Made by a program: the position numbers and the translations under genes
Assembly (NCBI RefSeq): GCF_014651495.1
Contig: NZ_BMWZ01000005.1
Coordinates: forward strand, 310,001 to 374,000
DNA length: 64,000 nt
Source of the DNA: Algibacter mikhailovii
Lineage (GTDB): Bacteria; Bacteroidota; Bacteroidia; Flavobacteriales; Flavobacteriaceae
Direction: 5' to 3'
Notes under the pieces: generated by a model
What the model was told of the DNA's origin: nothing
The model's database searches: none
What the model saw: the letters and a program-made list of their open reading frames with translations, nothing else
Part shown: positions 34,467-43,989 of the stretch, in pieces
Position numbering within the stretch: the stretch's first letter is position 1
Layout: every line of letters begins with the position of its first letter

Positions 34467-36518
34467 TTATTTAGTAAAATGAGTTTGGCTATAATTTGTA
34501 AGTTGATTTAAGCTTTCTAGTATGACTAATTCAACATCTACTACCGGTGTTTTTAATGCAGTGAGTGTATTATGAATTTCGTCGATTTGAGATGAAGTAA
34601 TAAACTTGGTTTTAATTGCTTGAGCCAAATGTTTTGAAACGCTAGAAAGGTTTTTTGACAAAGGTTCTAACGGCGCTATTTTGGGATTTAAGGCCAAGGC
34701 TGAAAATTGCTCATAATTGCTAGACCATTTTTCTAAATAAGACAGAAGGCTATCAGTATTTTGTGTGTCAGGGGTTTTTATGAAGTTCCCAACAGCTGTA
34801 TTGAAATTTGAGGCATCGTGGGCATCTACAACACAGGCGTCAGCAAATAGGTTGAAAGGGGAAAAGGTTTTATATTCAATACCATCCTTGTTTCTAGCAT
34901 AAATTTTTAATGGCTCACAGATTTTTGTAAGCGTAATTAATGCTGCTATATCTTGATTATTAGTCATACTTCTTAGAATGACATCCCGGTTTTTAATATG
35001 GGTAAGCCCTAACGATTCCAATTGAAATGAAATGGTTGCAAGGCGTTTTTTCATGTTTTCAATGTCATTGACTTCCTTGGTAGACCAAAATCGTTCAGCT
35101 ATGGCTGCTGTCCTAGGCCATATTCTAGAATCAATAGTTTGTGGTGTTACTAGTTCACTCCACATGGTGGCTTCACCTCCTAAAATTTTTGAACGTTCAG
35201 CATCCGTTAGGGTAACATCTCCAATAGGATCTACAGTGTAATGATGTTCTACAGACTGCATGCGGTCTATATAGTATCCATTAGATAGTACAGTTTGGTA
35301 GCCTTGCTTTGCTGCTGCAATTAATGAGCCACCATTTGCTAGTCCTTCGTTTTCACCTCGCCAGGAGTGTATCACAGCCGTTGTTGGCATGTTTGGGGTC
35401 ATAATTTCATCCCATCCCATTAATTTTTTGCCCAACTTGTTCAATATTTTTTCAAGTTTAATATTGAAATAAGTCTGTAAATCATGATTGGTTTTTAGCT
35501 TATGTTTTGATTTGAAATTTTGAATATCTTTATTTTCATCCCAATGTTTTCCTTCATTTTCGTCACCACCTATATGGAAATATTCATCTGGGAATAAGGG
35601 CGTTATTTCTGTGAATAAATTTTCAAGAAATTCATATGTACTATCTAGAGTTGGATTTAGAGTGGGGTCAAATACTCCTGAATTGCGCTCAATGGAATAC
35701 GTATAATCTGCTTTACTTCCTAATTCAGGGAAAGCAGTTAAAATAGCAGAGGCGTGCCCTGGAACATCAATTTCTGGAATAACGCGAATACCTAAGTTGT
35801 CAGCATAGGCTACAACCTCCTTAATTTGTTCTTGCGTATAATATAATCCATCGGTTGCTAATTCTTGAATTTCTGGGTATACTTTTGATTCTATTCTAAA
35901 GCCTTGGTCATCTGTGAGGTGCCAATGAAAAACATTCATTTTTACTGCGGCCATAGCCTCCAAATTACGTTTTAAAACATTAATAGGTTGAAAATGTCTT
36001 GACACGTCTATCATTAAACCTCTCCAAACAAACCTTGGGGTATCGGTAATAGTGACGCCTGGAATATAATAAGAGGTCATGTTATTGGTCACTAACTGAA
36101 GTAAGGTTTGTAAGCCTCGCAATGCACCTATGTCTGTATTAGCATGAATTTTTATGGTTTCATTATTGACCTCTAAGGTGTAAGATTCATTAGTATTTAT
36201 GTTCAATGTTGCCACCTCATCATAGGAAATAAGGATGGTGTTCGCTTGACTTGATGCAACGGGAAAGCCTTCTTTTAAAAATACGCCTGTTTTATTGCTC
36301 AATTGTCTTAAAAAATGAATAGCGACATTACGAACTCGTTCTGAATGGTCAGAATTAATTGAGATCGTAACGTCGCTATTAATCATAAACTTAGCAGAGT
36401 TCTCTTTAATTTCTTTTGGCCAGGGCATTAAATCATATTGACTAGCCAAAGCGGACTGAGCATAGCCAAGTGCGCCGAAAAAACTAGTGAATAAAATAAG
36501 TAATATGATTTTTTTCAT
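34467..36518 (-). CDS. beta-N-acetylhexosaminidase, glycoside hydrolase family 20
   Basis: 683 residues with signal peptide ending near GYAQS. An N-terminal GH20b domain (about 25-150) is followed by the (beta/alpha)8 domain (about 155-500). The catalytic Asp-Glu pair lies in HIGGDENEGKHW near residue 320, used in substrate-assisted cleavage through the 2-acetamido group; WHLTDDQGFRI and IPEIDVPGHASA are also typical. It removes terminal GlcNAc from chito-oligosaccharides or glycans in the periplasm or outside. Fourth enzyme gene of the susCD operon. Confidence 0.95.
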   Translation of the reverse strand: MKKIILLILFTSFFGALGYAQSALASQYDLMPWPKEIKENSAKFMINSDVTISINSDHSERVRNVAIHFLRQLSNKTGVFLKEGFPVASSQANTILISYDEVATLNINTNESYTLEVNNETIKIHANTDIGALRGLQTLLQLVTNNMTSYYIPGVTITDTPRFVWRGLMIDVSRHFQPINVLKRNLEAMAAVKMNVFHWHLTDDQGFRIESKVYPEIQELATDGLYYTQEQIKEVVAYADNLGIRVIPEIDVPGHASAILTAFPELGSKADYTYSIERNSGVFDPTLNPTLDSTYEFLENLFTEITPLFPDEYFHIGGDENEGKHWDENKDIQNFKSKHKLKTNHDLQTYFNIKLEKILNKLGKKLMGWDEIMTPNMPTTAVIHSWRGENEGLANGGSLIAAAKQGYQTVLSNGYYIDRMQSVEHHYTVDPIGDVTLTDAERSKILGGEATMWSELVTPQTIDSRIWPRTAAIAERFWSTKEVNDIENMKKRLATISFQLESLGLTHIKNRDVILRSMTNNQDIAALITLTKICEPLKIYARNKDGIEYKTFSPFNLFADACVVDAHDASNFNTAVGNFIKTPDTQNTDSLLSYLEKWSSNYEQFSALALNPKIAPLEPLSKNLSSVSKHLAQAIKTKFITSSQIDEIHNTLTALKTPVVDVELVILESLNQLTNYSQTHFTK

Positions 36519-36537
36519 GTTCTGATTTGTTGTGTGC

Positions 36538-36957
36538 TTAATTAATGCGAATGTACTTTTCAGTTATCATCCTATTAATACCAGCTTCTTTAACTTCTTC
36601 TAGCCCGGTTTGAATTAGGCTATCTCCTTTTATTTGTACCTTAAACGGGAATGTGTGATTTCTAATAGCGTTTACAGCTGTAAAACTTAAAGTCTCAGTA
36701 TAATTTTGACCATTTAATTCATACGTCCCAGAACCTCCATAAAAATTCTCATTACCATCTTTTTGTTGATTAAAAAAAGCAAAATGGCTGTGGTTAATAA
36801 TTTTTATAAATTCGGTATTGTTAAGGTTTTTAATATTAATAGAATCGTTTTCTATGGTTTCAGCATATACCATTTTCCAAGTACCTACAATCGTGTTTGA
36901 TTGCTTTTTACAAGAAAAAAGGGTTAAGACCAAAAATGTGAAAACGATTCTTTTCAT
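36538..36957 (-). CDS. small lipocalin-like lipoprotein
   Basis: 139 residues, lipobox LFSC. The mature part begins with VGTWKMVYAE, the typical opening of lipocalin-like calycin domains, and continues as an eight-strand-type beta pattern. It lies between nagB and the GH20 gene (9 and 19 bases apart), so it belongs to the operon. Ligand unknown; an amino-sugar or chitobiose binding role is only a guess. Confidence 0.7.
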   Translation of the reverse strand: MKRIVFTFLVLTLFSCKKQSNTIVGTWKMVYAETIENDSINIKNLNNTEFIKIINHSHFAFFNQQKDGNENFYGGSGTYELNGQNYTETLSFTAVNAIRNHTFPFKVQIKGDSLIQTGLEEVKEAGINRMITEKYIRIN

Positions 36958-36966
36958 AATGATTTC

Positions 36967-38889
36967 TTAAAAATGATAGCGTTTAAAGGCTTCAATTGCG
37001 GCATAATCAGCCAAGCCTAAGTCATTGTATTTTTTTGCTGTTAATCTATTTCTGTCCTCAGCTCTCACCCAAAATTCTCTTGAATCGCCGCCTTGAAACA
37101 TAACACCATCTTTTTGTGATTGATGATAGAAAATAGCATGTCTTTTTCTTAGTACTTGATCCGGACTCATTGGTACAGCCATTTCAATTTGATATGACTC
37201 CCATTCATGCCATGCACCTCGATATAGCCAAACCCAGCAATCCTTCATGTAATCATTAGGTTTTAAAACCTTTAATGCTTCAAATAAGGAGTCTAAGCAT
37301 ACCTTGTGGGTGCCATGGGGATCAGCTAAATCACCAGCTGCATAGATTTGATGTGGTTTTATGGTGTCAATAATATCACACATAATATCAATATCTACTT
37401 TAGAAATGTTATTCTTTTTAATAGTACCTGTTTCATAAAACGGTAGGTCTAAAAAGTGTACATGCTCATCTTTAAGTCCAAAATATCTTGTGGCTGCTAG
37501 AGATTCACTGCGTCTTATTAATCCTTTTAATTGACGAACTTCGACAGAATCAATATCGTTTTCAGTCTTAATTTTTAAGAAGTTTATAATGCTTTGTGTT
37601 TCTTCACAATCAGGGCAAAGGTTTTGTGTTATTTCTGCAAATTTTAAAGCTTCCTCATCAGAAACTGCAATGTTTCCCGATGTTTGGTAAGCAATATGAA
37701 CCTCGTGTCCTTGTTCTACTAATCTATCAAAGGTACCACCCATAGAAATGACATCGTCATCAGGATGCGGACTAAAAATAATCACTCTTTTTTTAGGGAT
37801 ACTAGCACGTTCAGGTCGGTTAGAGTCATCGGCATCTGGTTTACCGCCTGGCCATCCAGTAATAGTATGCTGCAATTTGTTAAACATTTTAATGTTTAAA
37901 TCATAGGCTGTACCTTCTTCAGTAAGCAGACCAGACATACCATTATTATTGTAGTCCTTATCTGTTAGCTTTAAGATTGAATTATTCGTTAATTCACTCA
38001 ACCAAACTACTGCCTTTAATTTTAAATCATCATTCCAAACGCAATTTGTAACCAACCATGGTGTTTTAACTCTGGTCAGTTCTGAAGCCGCAGCCTCATC
38101 AATTAGAAATGTGGTATTGTTATGGTTTTGCAGGTAGGTAGCAGGTACCTCAGAATTGATGTTGCCTTCAATCGTTTCTTTTAGAATGGATGCTTTGTTA
38201 CCTCCCCAACCTAACAGAATAATTCTTTTTGCTTTAAGCACAGTACCAATACCCATGGTAATCGCTTTTCTTGGCACATTTTCTATGCCTAAAAATGCAG
38301 GAGCAGCATCAACACGTGTAATATGATCTAGCGTGATACTACGTGTTCCCGAATTGAGGTGGGAACCTGGTTCATTAAAACCAATATGTCCTGTTCTACC
38401 AATACCTAAGAGTTGAAAATCTAAGCCACCTACAGCTTGTATTTTCATTTCGTAATCTATGCAGTACTGATATAAATTTTCAGAACTTACAGTTCCACTA
38501 GGTACATTTACATTTTCGGGTAAAATATCTACATGATTGAACAAATGCTCATGCATGAAATAATAGTAACTTTGTATGTTACCTTGTTCCATGGGATAAT
38601 ATTCATCAAGGTTAAAGGTTATTACATTTGCAAAACTTAAACCTTCTTCTTTATGCATTCTAACTAGTTCTTCATAAACTTTTATAGGTGAAGAACCTGT
38701 TGCCAAGCCTAGTACACAAGGTTTGTTTTGTTTTTCTTTTGCTCTAATTAAATCAGCTATTTCTTGTGCAACAAGAATAGAAGGTTCTTTGGAGTCTTTG
38801 AAAATAACATTGTGTATTTTTTCAAACCGCGTTTCTTCAAACGTTCCAGCTTTGGTGTATGATATACTTTTTTGATTTGTAATTTCCAC
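36967..38889 (-). CDS. nagB: glucosamine-6-phosphate deaminase-like protein fused to a PIG-L/LmbE deacetylase domain
   Basis: 640 residues, more than twice a plain NagB. The N-terminal half (about 20-280) is a NagB/6PGL domain with ATGSSPIKVYEEL, FNLDEYYPM and GIGRTGHIGFNEPGS; the last has Thr where E. coli NagB has the catalytic Asp141 (GxGxDGHIAFNEP), while His and Glu remain. The C-terminal part (about 365-600) is a PIG-L/LmbE zinc deacetylase domain with SPHPDDDVI and DPHGTHKV, the zinc-binding HPDD and HxxH motifs. It is first after susD. With no nagA here, the fusion may both deacetylate GlcNAc-6-phosphate and deaminate the product (inference). Confidence 0.88.
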   Translation of the reverse strand: MEITNQKSISYTKAGTFEETRFEKIHNVIFKDSKEPSILVAQEIADLIRAKEKQNKPCVLGLATGSSPIKVYEELVRMHKEEGLSFANVITFNLDEYYPMEQGNIQSYYYFMHEHLFNHVDILPENVNVPSGTVSSENLYQYCIDYEMKIQAVGGLDFQLLGIGRTGHIGFNEPGSHLNSGTRSITLDHITRVDAAPAFLGIENVPRKAITMGIGTVLKAKRIILLGWGGNKASILKETIEGNINSEVPATYLQNHNNTTFLIDEAAASELTRVKTPWLVTNCVWNDDLKLKAVVWLSELTNNSILKLTDKDYNNNGMSGLLTEEGTAYDLNIKMFNKLQHTITGWPGGKPDADDSNRPERASIPKKRVIIFSPHPDDDVISMGGTFDRLVEQGHEVHIAYQTSGNIAVSDEEALKFAEITQNLCPDCEETQSIINFLKIKTENDIDSVEVRQLKGLIRRSESLAATRYFGLKDEHVHFLDLPFYETGTIKKNNISKVDIDIMCDIIDTIKPHQIYAAGDLADPHGTHKVCLDSLFEALKVLKPNDYMKDCWVWLYRGAWHEWESYQIEMAVPMSPDQVLRKRHAIFYHQSQKDGVMFQGGDSREFWVRAEDRNRLTAKKYNDLGLADYAAIEAFKRYHF

Positions 38890-38928
38890 AGTACAAGTTG
38901 TTTTCTGTTAATGCTTTTTTTTGTAAAA

Positions 38929-38960
38929 GCAAGCGGAAAAACAGCGATCTCTCCGCTTGC
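38929..38960 (-). other. intercistronic hairpin between susD and nagB
   Basis: Perfect 9-bp GC-rich stem GCAAGCGGA / TCCGCTTGC with a 14-base loop in the 116-base gap after susD. On the minus strand a short T-run follows (CTTTTAC). It may act as partial terminator or RNA stabiliser, raising susCD over the enzyme genes. Confidence 0.65.
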
Positions 38961-39005
38961 ACAACTACAAACTAACTATTGACTAAACTTAATATCAATT
39001 CAATT

Positions 39006-40583
39006 TTAAAAGTTTCCTGCTCCGGTGTCCCACCATAAGCGCGTACCACCAGTGTCTGGACCTCCTAAGAAACCTACCGCTTCCTCAACATTGGCGCTAT
39101 TGGTGTTTCTTTCGTTTTCTACAAAATTTATTCTTCGTACCTGAATGTTGGTATCAATGGTGCCTCCACTATTGTTAACTACTACAGGGAAGATTCTTGG
39201 GTATCCTGTACGTCTAAACTCTGTCCAAGCTTCTTGGCCATCGGGGAACATAGCAATCCATTTCTGAGTTATGATTTGCTCTAATTTTTCTTCATTCGTT
39301 CCTGCATCGTTAAATGCAATTTTCACGTCACTGCCATAGGCTATATCATTAGCATCGTTTAATGCATCAACAAAATCAGCAGGTGTACTTGTTGTATCTG
39401 CTAAGTAGTCTGCAATTCCCGATACACCGTGCTGTGCAAATGACGCTGAAACTCCAGCTTCATAATTAGACTTAGCATCACCGGCACTAGCCCATCCTCT
39501 CAATGCAGCTTCAGCTTTTAAGAAGTGAACTTCGGCAGCAGTCATCCATGTTAATGTTTCTCCATCAATAACACTTCCAATTGAAGCGTGATCGCCATAT
39601 TCTCCTTTAGCGGCAATGTCAATACCCATTCTAATACCTTTATAGTCACCTTCTAAACTAGCATCTGCCGAAGGATTAAAATACGTTTCAATTCTGCCAT
39701 CATCATAACCCGTTAGGATAGACTCCATTTCAGCACCCATTCTAATGTCTCCCCAAGAACCACTTATCACTGTGATAGGGTGAGGGAAGCCTGTATTGAT
39801 TACCATATTAGACTCTGTCATTAAACCCGCATCACTTGATAAAGCTAATTCGCCTTGCGTTTTAGCTAAAGCAGGATCAATTTTAGATACGCGAATTGCT
39901 AAACGTAAACGGATACTATTTGCAAATTGTCTCCAACCGGCTATATTTCCTGCAAGAGAAGACATGTCAAATGGAGCAAATTGCACATCGTCTTCATAGA
40001 CCTTAAGTCCGTCTATGGCTTCCGTTAAATCTTGGAAAAAGGCTTTATAAGCTACATCTTGAGCGTCATATTCACCAGTGGTGGCAAAATCATTAAATTT
40101 TGTATATCGTATTGGTCCGTAGATATCAGACACACGGTGCATAGCTGTAACTTTAATAATGTTAGCTAAGAGAACAAACTTAACTCCATCTGGATCACCG
40201 CCTAATTTTACTGCATTAAATACATTAAGTGCTTGCGGCATAACGCTACCATAGGCATTACTCCATGGGAATCCATTCCATCCGTCAACTAAAGCATAGG
40301 TTTGATTGTTTACGTTTCCAGCAAATGGTGTTGGTGCAGTCATATAACCTGAGTATACGTCACCCATTAGGTTTTGCTGTAATTGATAATTCCAGGCCGG
40401 AGTCACATTGAACACATTTAAAAACATGGGGCCAAATTCATTACCCACATTGTTATTCATCTGTGTTAAACTTTCTTCCGTTATCCCGTTTGGATCGGTA
40501 TTTATTTTTTCAAAATCATCGGTGCAACTAGCAAAGTTAATTGCAACAAAAGAAGCTAGTATGTAATTATATATATTCTTCAT
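39006..40583 (-). CDS. SusD/RagB-like surface glycan-binding lipoprotein
   Basis: 525 residues, lipobox FASC. The form matches the SusD-like_2 group: short N-terminal TDDFEKINTDPNGI, helical TPR-type framework, and near the end EAWTEFRRTGYPRI, a strongly conserved segment. It caps the SusC barrel and captures oligosaccharides at the cell surface. It starts five bases after the susC stop. Operon context indicates chito-oligosaccharides or GlcNAc-rich glycans as ligand. Confidence 0.94.
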   Translation of the reverse strand: MKNIYNYILASFVAINFASCTDDFEKINTDPNGITEESLTQMNNNVGNEFGPMFLNVFNVTPAWNYQLQQNLMGDVYSGYMTAPTPFAGNVNNQTYALVDGWNGFPWSNAYGSVMPQALNVFNAVKLGGDPDGVKFVLLANIIKVTAMHRVSDIYGPIRYTKFNDFATTGEYDAQDVAYKAFFQDLTEAIDGLKVYEDDVQFAPFDMSSLAGNIAGWRQFANSIRLRLAIRVSKIDPALAKTQGELALSSDAGLMTESNMVINTGFPHPITVISGSWGDIRMGAEMESILTGYDDGRIETYFNPSADASLEGDYKGIRMGIDIAAKGEYGDHASIGSVIDGETLTWMTAAEVHFLKAEAALRGWASAGDAKSNYEAGVSASFAQHGVSGIADYLADTTSTPADFVDALNDANDIAYGSDVKIAFNDAGTNEEKLEQIITQKWIAMFPDGQEAWTEFRRTGYPRIFPVVVNNSGGTIDTNIQVRRINFVENERNTNSANVEEAVGFLGGPDTGGTRLWWDTGAGNF

Positions 40584-40588
40584 TTTTC

Positions 40589-43500
40589 TTAGAAATTTAC
40601 GTTAATGTTTAATCCGATACTTCTTGTTGATGGTTGACCGTAAATGTCAACACCTTGCAAACCAATACCAGTACTAGAGGCAATATTTGGATCAAACGGT
40701 GCATCTTTATAAAAGAAGAACAAGTTGTTAGCAATTAATGATAGTTTAATTGATTCTAAGAACTCTCCTGGTTTTGGGATGGTGTATCCTACTGAAAACT
40801 CTCTTAAACTTACGTTGGTTGCATTATAAACATATTCTCCAAGTAAACCAGCTCTACCAGCTGTTTTAGTGTAATAATCTTGTGCTGTCATTTGAGCTGA
40901 TGCTCCGTCTGTAGTCACTACATTTACCAATCCACCGTTTACATTTCTTGTGTCGGCAGAGGCCTGAGAAACACCGTAGAAGTCATTAATGGCTTCTGTA
41001 ACACTCACAACATCGCCTCCAAATTTTCCGTCAACTAAGAAGTTAACAGTGAAATTGTTGAACTCAAAGGTGTTGTTCCAACCTAATGTGAAATCCGGTT
41101 GTGCGTGAGCAACAGTTTCAAAATCTGTAGATTCAACAGTTAAGTTTCCACTACCGTCATCAGTAACTATTGGGGTACCGTTATTATCTCTAATAATAGA
41201 ACGAGCTTTGATACTACCAAAGTCTTCACCTTCAACTAGTGAGTAGCCATAACCATTTACACCAGGGGCTGTTAAAATAGCCTCTCCGTTTTCTAATGAT
41301 GGATGTACAGATACTACTTTGTTTTTGTTTTGAGCAAAGTTTAAAGCCGTATTCCACTTCAAGTTGTCAGTCATAATAGGTTTCCCAGAAAGAACCAATT
41401 CAATACCTTTATTAGATATTTCTCCTGCGTTTACAATATTTTGAGCATACCCTTGAATATTTGGTTCAGCTGCAATAAAGAAAATTTGATCTTCAGTAGT
41501 TGAATCGTAGTACGTTAAGTCAATGCCTAAACGATTACTAAAAAAGCGCCATTCAGTACCAATTTCAAAAGATTTTTGTCTTTCTGGTCTCAAAGTTTCA
41601 CCTTCTCTAGGAGCAAATGTTGCTTGATTTGCTGAGCCTATAGTGCCTCCAGAATTAGTTGTTCCAATGGTTCTTAATGGCACTGTTGCATAAACAGGAA
41701 TATCTTTACCTACTTCAGCATAAGATGCTCTTACTTTAGCAAATGAAATAGATTCTCCCATATCAAAAGCTTCTGTTAAAATACCTGTTAAACCAACAGA
41801 AGGATAAAAGAATGAATTAGAATCTGTATTTACTAGAGTTGAAGACCAGTCTGTTCTACCCGTGATATCTAAATATAACATGTTTTTATAGCCAACATTA
41901 GCTGCTCCAAACACAGATTGTACTTCGCGGTTTGCCACTTGTTGTCTAATACCATTGGTAGATTCGAAATTAGCAATTGTAAACTCATTAGGAAATCTTA
42001 ATCCTTCTGGTCCAGAATCTAATTGTATTTGATCTCCAATTTTGTACTTTGTTAAACTTGTTCCTAAAGTTAATCCAAAATCAAAATCTTCAGATAATTC
42101 TCTGTTGTAAGTACCAATTAAATCTAAATACTGTTGTGTGTTTTCAGTTTTTTCAAGAATATGACGCCCTGTTCCTGGTACGAATGTAGGGTCACTACCT
42201 GCAAATAACTTTTTCTCAAAAGTGAAGAATGATTTATCATAACTACCTCTAGACTGTAAAGCGAAATGATCTGTAATTTGATATTTAATACTTACACTAG
42301 CTAAGGCACGTTGTACAATATCTTTACTTTGGTTTCTGTTGATTAACCAGTAAGGGTTTTGTTGGATGTTCTCATCAAATGATGTTCTGTATTGATCCAT
42401 CATGTTGGTGCTTGAATTAAAATATTCAAAGTTTTTGTAATTGTTTAAGTCAATTCCAACAGGGTTTAAGTAAAGTCCAGTTAATGGGTTTGAGTATAAA
42501 CCGTTTCCTGGTCTGTTGTGTATTCTTTGGTCAGATAACGTAATGTTAGCAGACACTTGAATTTTATCATCTAAGAAAGATGCTGTTTCTCTCAAGTTAA
42601 AAACATTTCTGTTTAAACTGTTTTCTGGCATAACACCTGTTGCATTGGTATTAGCATAAGAGAAATAGGTTTGTGCTTTTTTGTTACCTGCGCTAAGCGA
42701 TAAGGCGTTGATAGCTGTAAATCCAGTATTGAAAAAATCATCAACCGTATTAGATAAACCACCTGCTTGAGCACCCCAAGATTTAGGATCGGCAACAGTT
42801 CCGTTTTCAGCAATAGGCTGTCCTACAGAATTTGACTGATATTGTGTTTGTAATTTTGGTAAAGAAATCACATTGTCAACCGTCATGGTTGTGTTAAAGT
42901 TTACTTTGATTTTACCTTCTTTACCACTTTTAGTGTTTATTAAAATAACACCATTAGCACCTTGACTACCATATAAGGCTGCTGCAGAAGCACCTTTTAA
43001 TATCGTCATGCTTTCTACGTCATCAGGGTTAATTAATGATGTGATATCACCACCATCTCTGTTTCCAGTCTGACTTCCAAATACATTAGTTCCAGGAGTT
43101 TCTCCATTTTGTCCATTACCACTATTTAGCATTGGAATACCATCAATAACATATAATGGGTCATTATTTGTTGTTGAAGAATTACCCCTTAACACCACTT
43201 TAGTGGCACCACCAGCACCTGATGAACTTCTAGTAATTGTTAAACCAGCTGATTTACCAGATAAACTGTTAATCGGGTTCACTTGCTTAACGTTTGTTAA
43301 GTCATCACCTTTCACATCTTGAGCAGAATAGGTAAGGGTTTTACGTTCCTTTTTAATACCAAGGGCCGTTACAACAACTTCATTAAGTTGTTCAGCGTCT
43401 TCAAGCATTTGAACATCAATTACGTTGGAGTCTGCAACTGTAATTTTTACGCTTGTCATACCTAGGTATGAGAAATTTAAAATGTCACCAACATTTACCG

Positions 43501-43696
43501 TTAGTGAATAATTTCCATCAAAATCTGTTTGAGTACCATTAGTAGTACCATCTACTGTCACATTTACTCCAGGAAGCGGAATGCCATCTACTTGTGAAGT
43601 TACTGTTCCTTGAATCTCTTTCTCTTGTCCAAAGGTGATTTGAACCGATAATAGTAGAAAGGAAACTAAGAAAAGCGTTTGTAAGTTTTGTTTCAT
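40589..43696 (-). CDS. SusC/RagA-like TonB-linked outer-membrane transporter
   Basis: 1035 residues. Signal peptide ends near ITFGQ; a carboxypeptidase-regulatory-like domain follows (IQGTVTSQVDGIPLPGVNV, about 27-105), then the plug with VVVTALGIKKERKTL and PLYVIDGIPM (about 110-240), then the barrel ending in NINVNF. First gene of the eight-gene minus-strand operon; energised by TonB, it imports oligosaccharide delivered by the SusD protein. The 293-base gap to lytS contains the divergent promoters, but no convincing consensus boxes were found there. Confidence 0.95.
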   Translation of the reverse strand: MKQNLQTLFLVSFLLLSVQITFGQEKEIQGTVTSQVDGIPLPGVNVTVDGTTNGTQTDFDGNYSLTVNVGDILNFSYLGMTSVKITVADSNVIDVQMLEDAEQLNEVVVTALGIKKERKTLTYSAQDVKGDDLTNVKQVNPINSLSGKSAGLTITRSSSGAGGATKVVLRGNSSTTNNDPLYVIDGIPMLNSGNGQNGETPGTNVFGSQTGNRDGGDITSLINPDDVESMTILKGASAAALYGSQGANGVILINTKSGKEGKIKVNFNTTMTVDNVISLPKLQTQYQSNSVGQPIAENGTVADPKSWGAQAGGLSNTVDDFFNTGFTAINALSLSAGNKKAQTYFSYANTNATGVMPENSLNRNVFNLRETASFLDDKIQVSANITLSDQRIHNRPGNGLYSNPLTGLYLNPVGIDLNNYKNFEYFNSSTNMMDQYRTSFDENIQQNPYWLINRNQSKDIVQRALASVSIKYQITDHFALQSRGSYDKSFFTFEKKLFAGSDPTFVPGTGRHILEKTENTQQYLDLIGTYNRELSEDFDFGLTLGTSLTKYKIGDQIQLDSGPEGLRFPNEFTIANFESTNGIRQQVANREVQSVFGAANVGYKNMLYLDITGRTDWSSTLVNTDSNSFFYPSVGLTGILTEAFDMGESISFAKVRASYAEVGKDIPVYATVPLRTIGTTNSGGTIGSANQATFAPREGETLRPERQKSFEIGTEWRFFSNRLGIDLTYYDSTTEDQIFFIAAEPNIQGYAQNIVNAGEISNKGIELVLSGKPIMTDNLKWNTALNFAQNKNKVVSVHPSLENGEAILTAPGVNGYGYSLVEGEDFGSIKARSIIRDNNGTPIVTDDGSGNLTVESTDFETVAHAQPDFTLGWNNTFEFNNFTVNFLVDGKFGGDVVSVTEAINDFYGVSQASADTRNVNGGLVNVVTTDGASAQMTAQDYYTKTAGRAGLLGEYVYNATNVSLREFSVGYTIPKPGEFLESIKLSLIANNLFFFYKDAPFDPNIASSTGIGLQGVDIYGQPSTRSIGLNINVNF

Positions 43697-43989
43697 AATT
43701 TGATTATTTTGTTTTTATAGTTGAGCCAAACTATCCATTATAAAAATAGTTTTAAAAAAAATTATATAAACGACATGGTTTTACACATAGACAACATTTT
43801 AAAATCGATAAGTGATTTTCGTAAAATAAACTATTTGTAATTTAATTGTTTGTTAGTGAATATATCATTAAAATTGTTGAATATTAATAAGGTTTTTTTA
43901 GTAAAACCTGTCAAAAACTAAGAATCATTTTATCATATAACAAAAAAATAGGGTCAACCATTCCAATCAAGTACCATATTATATTTTGG

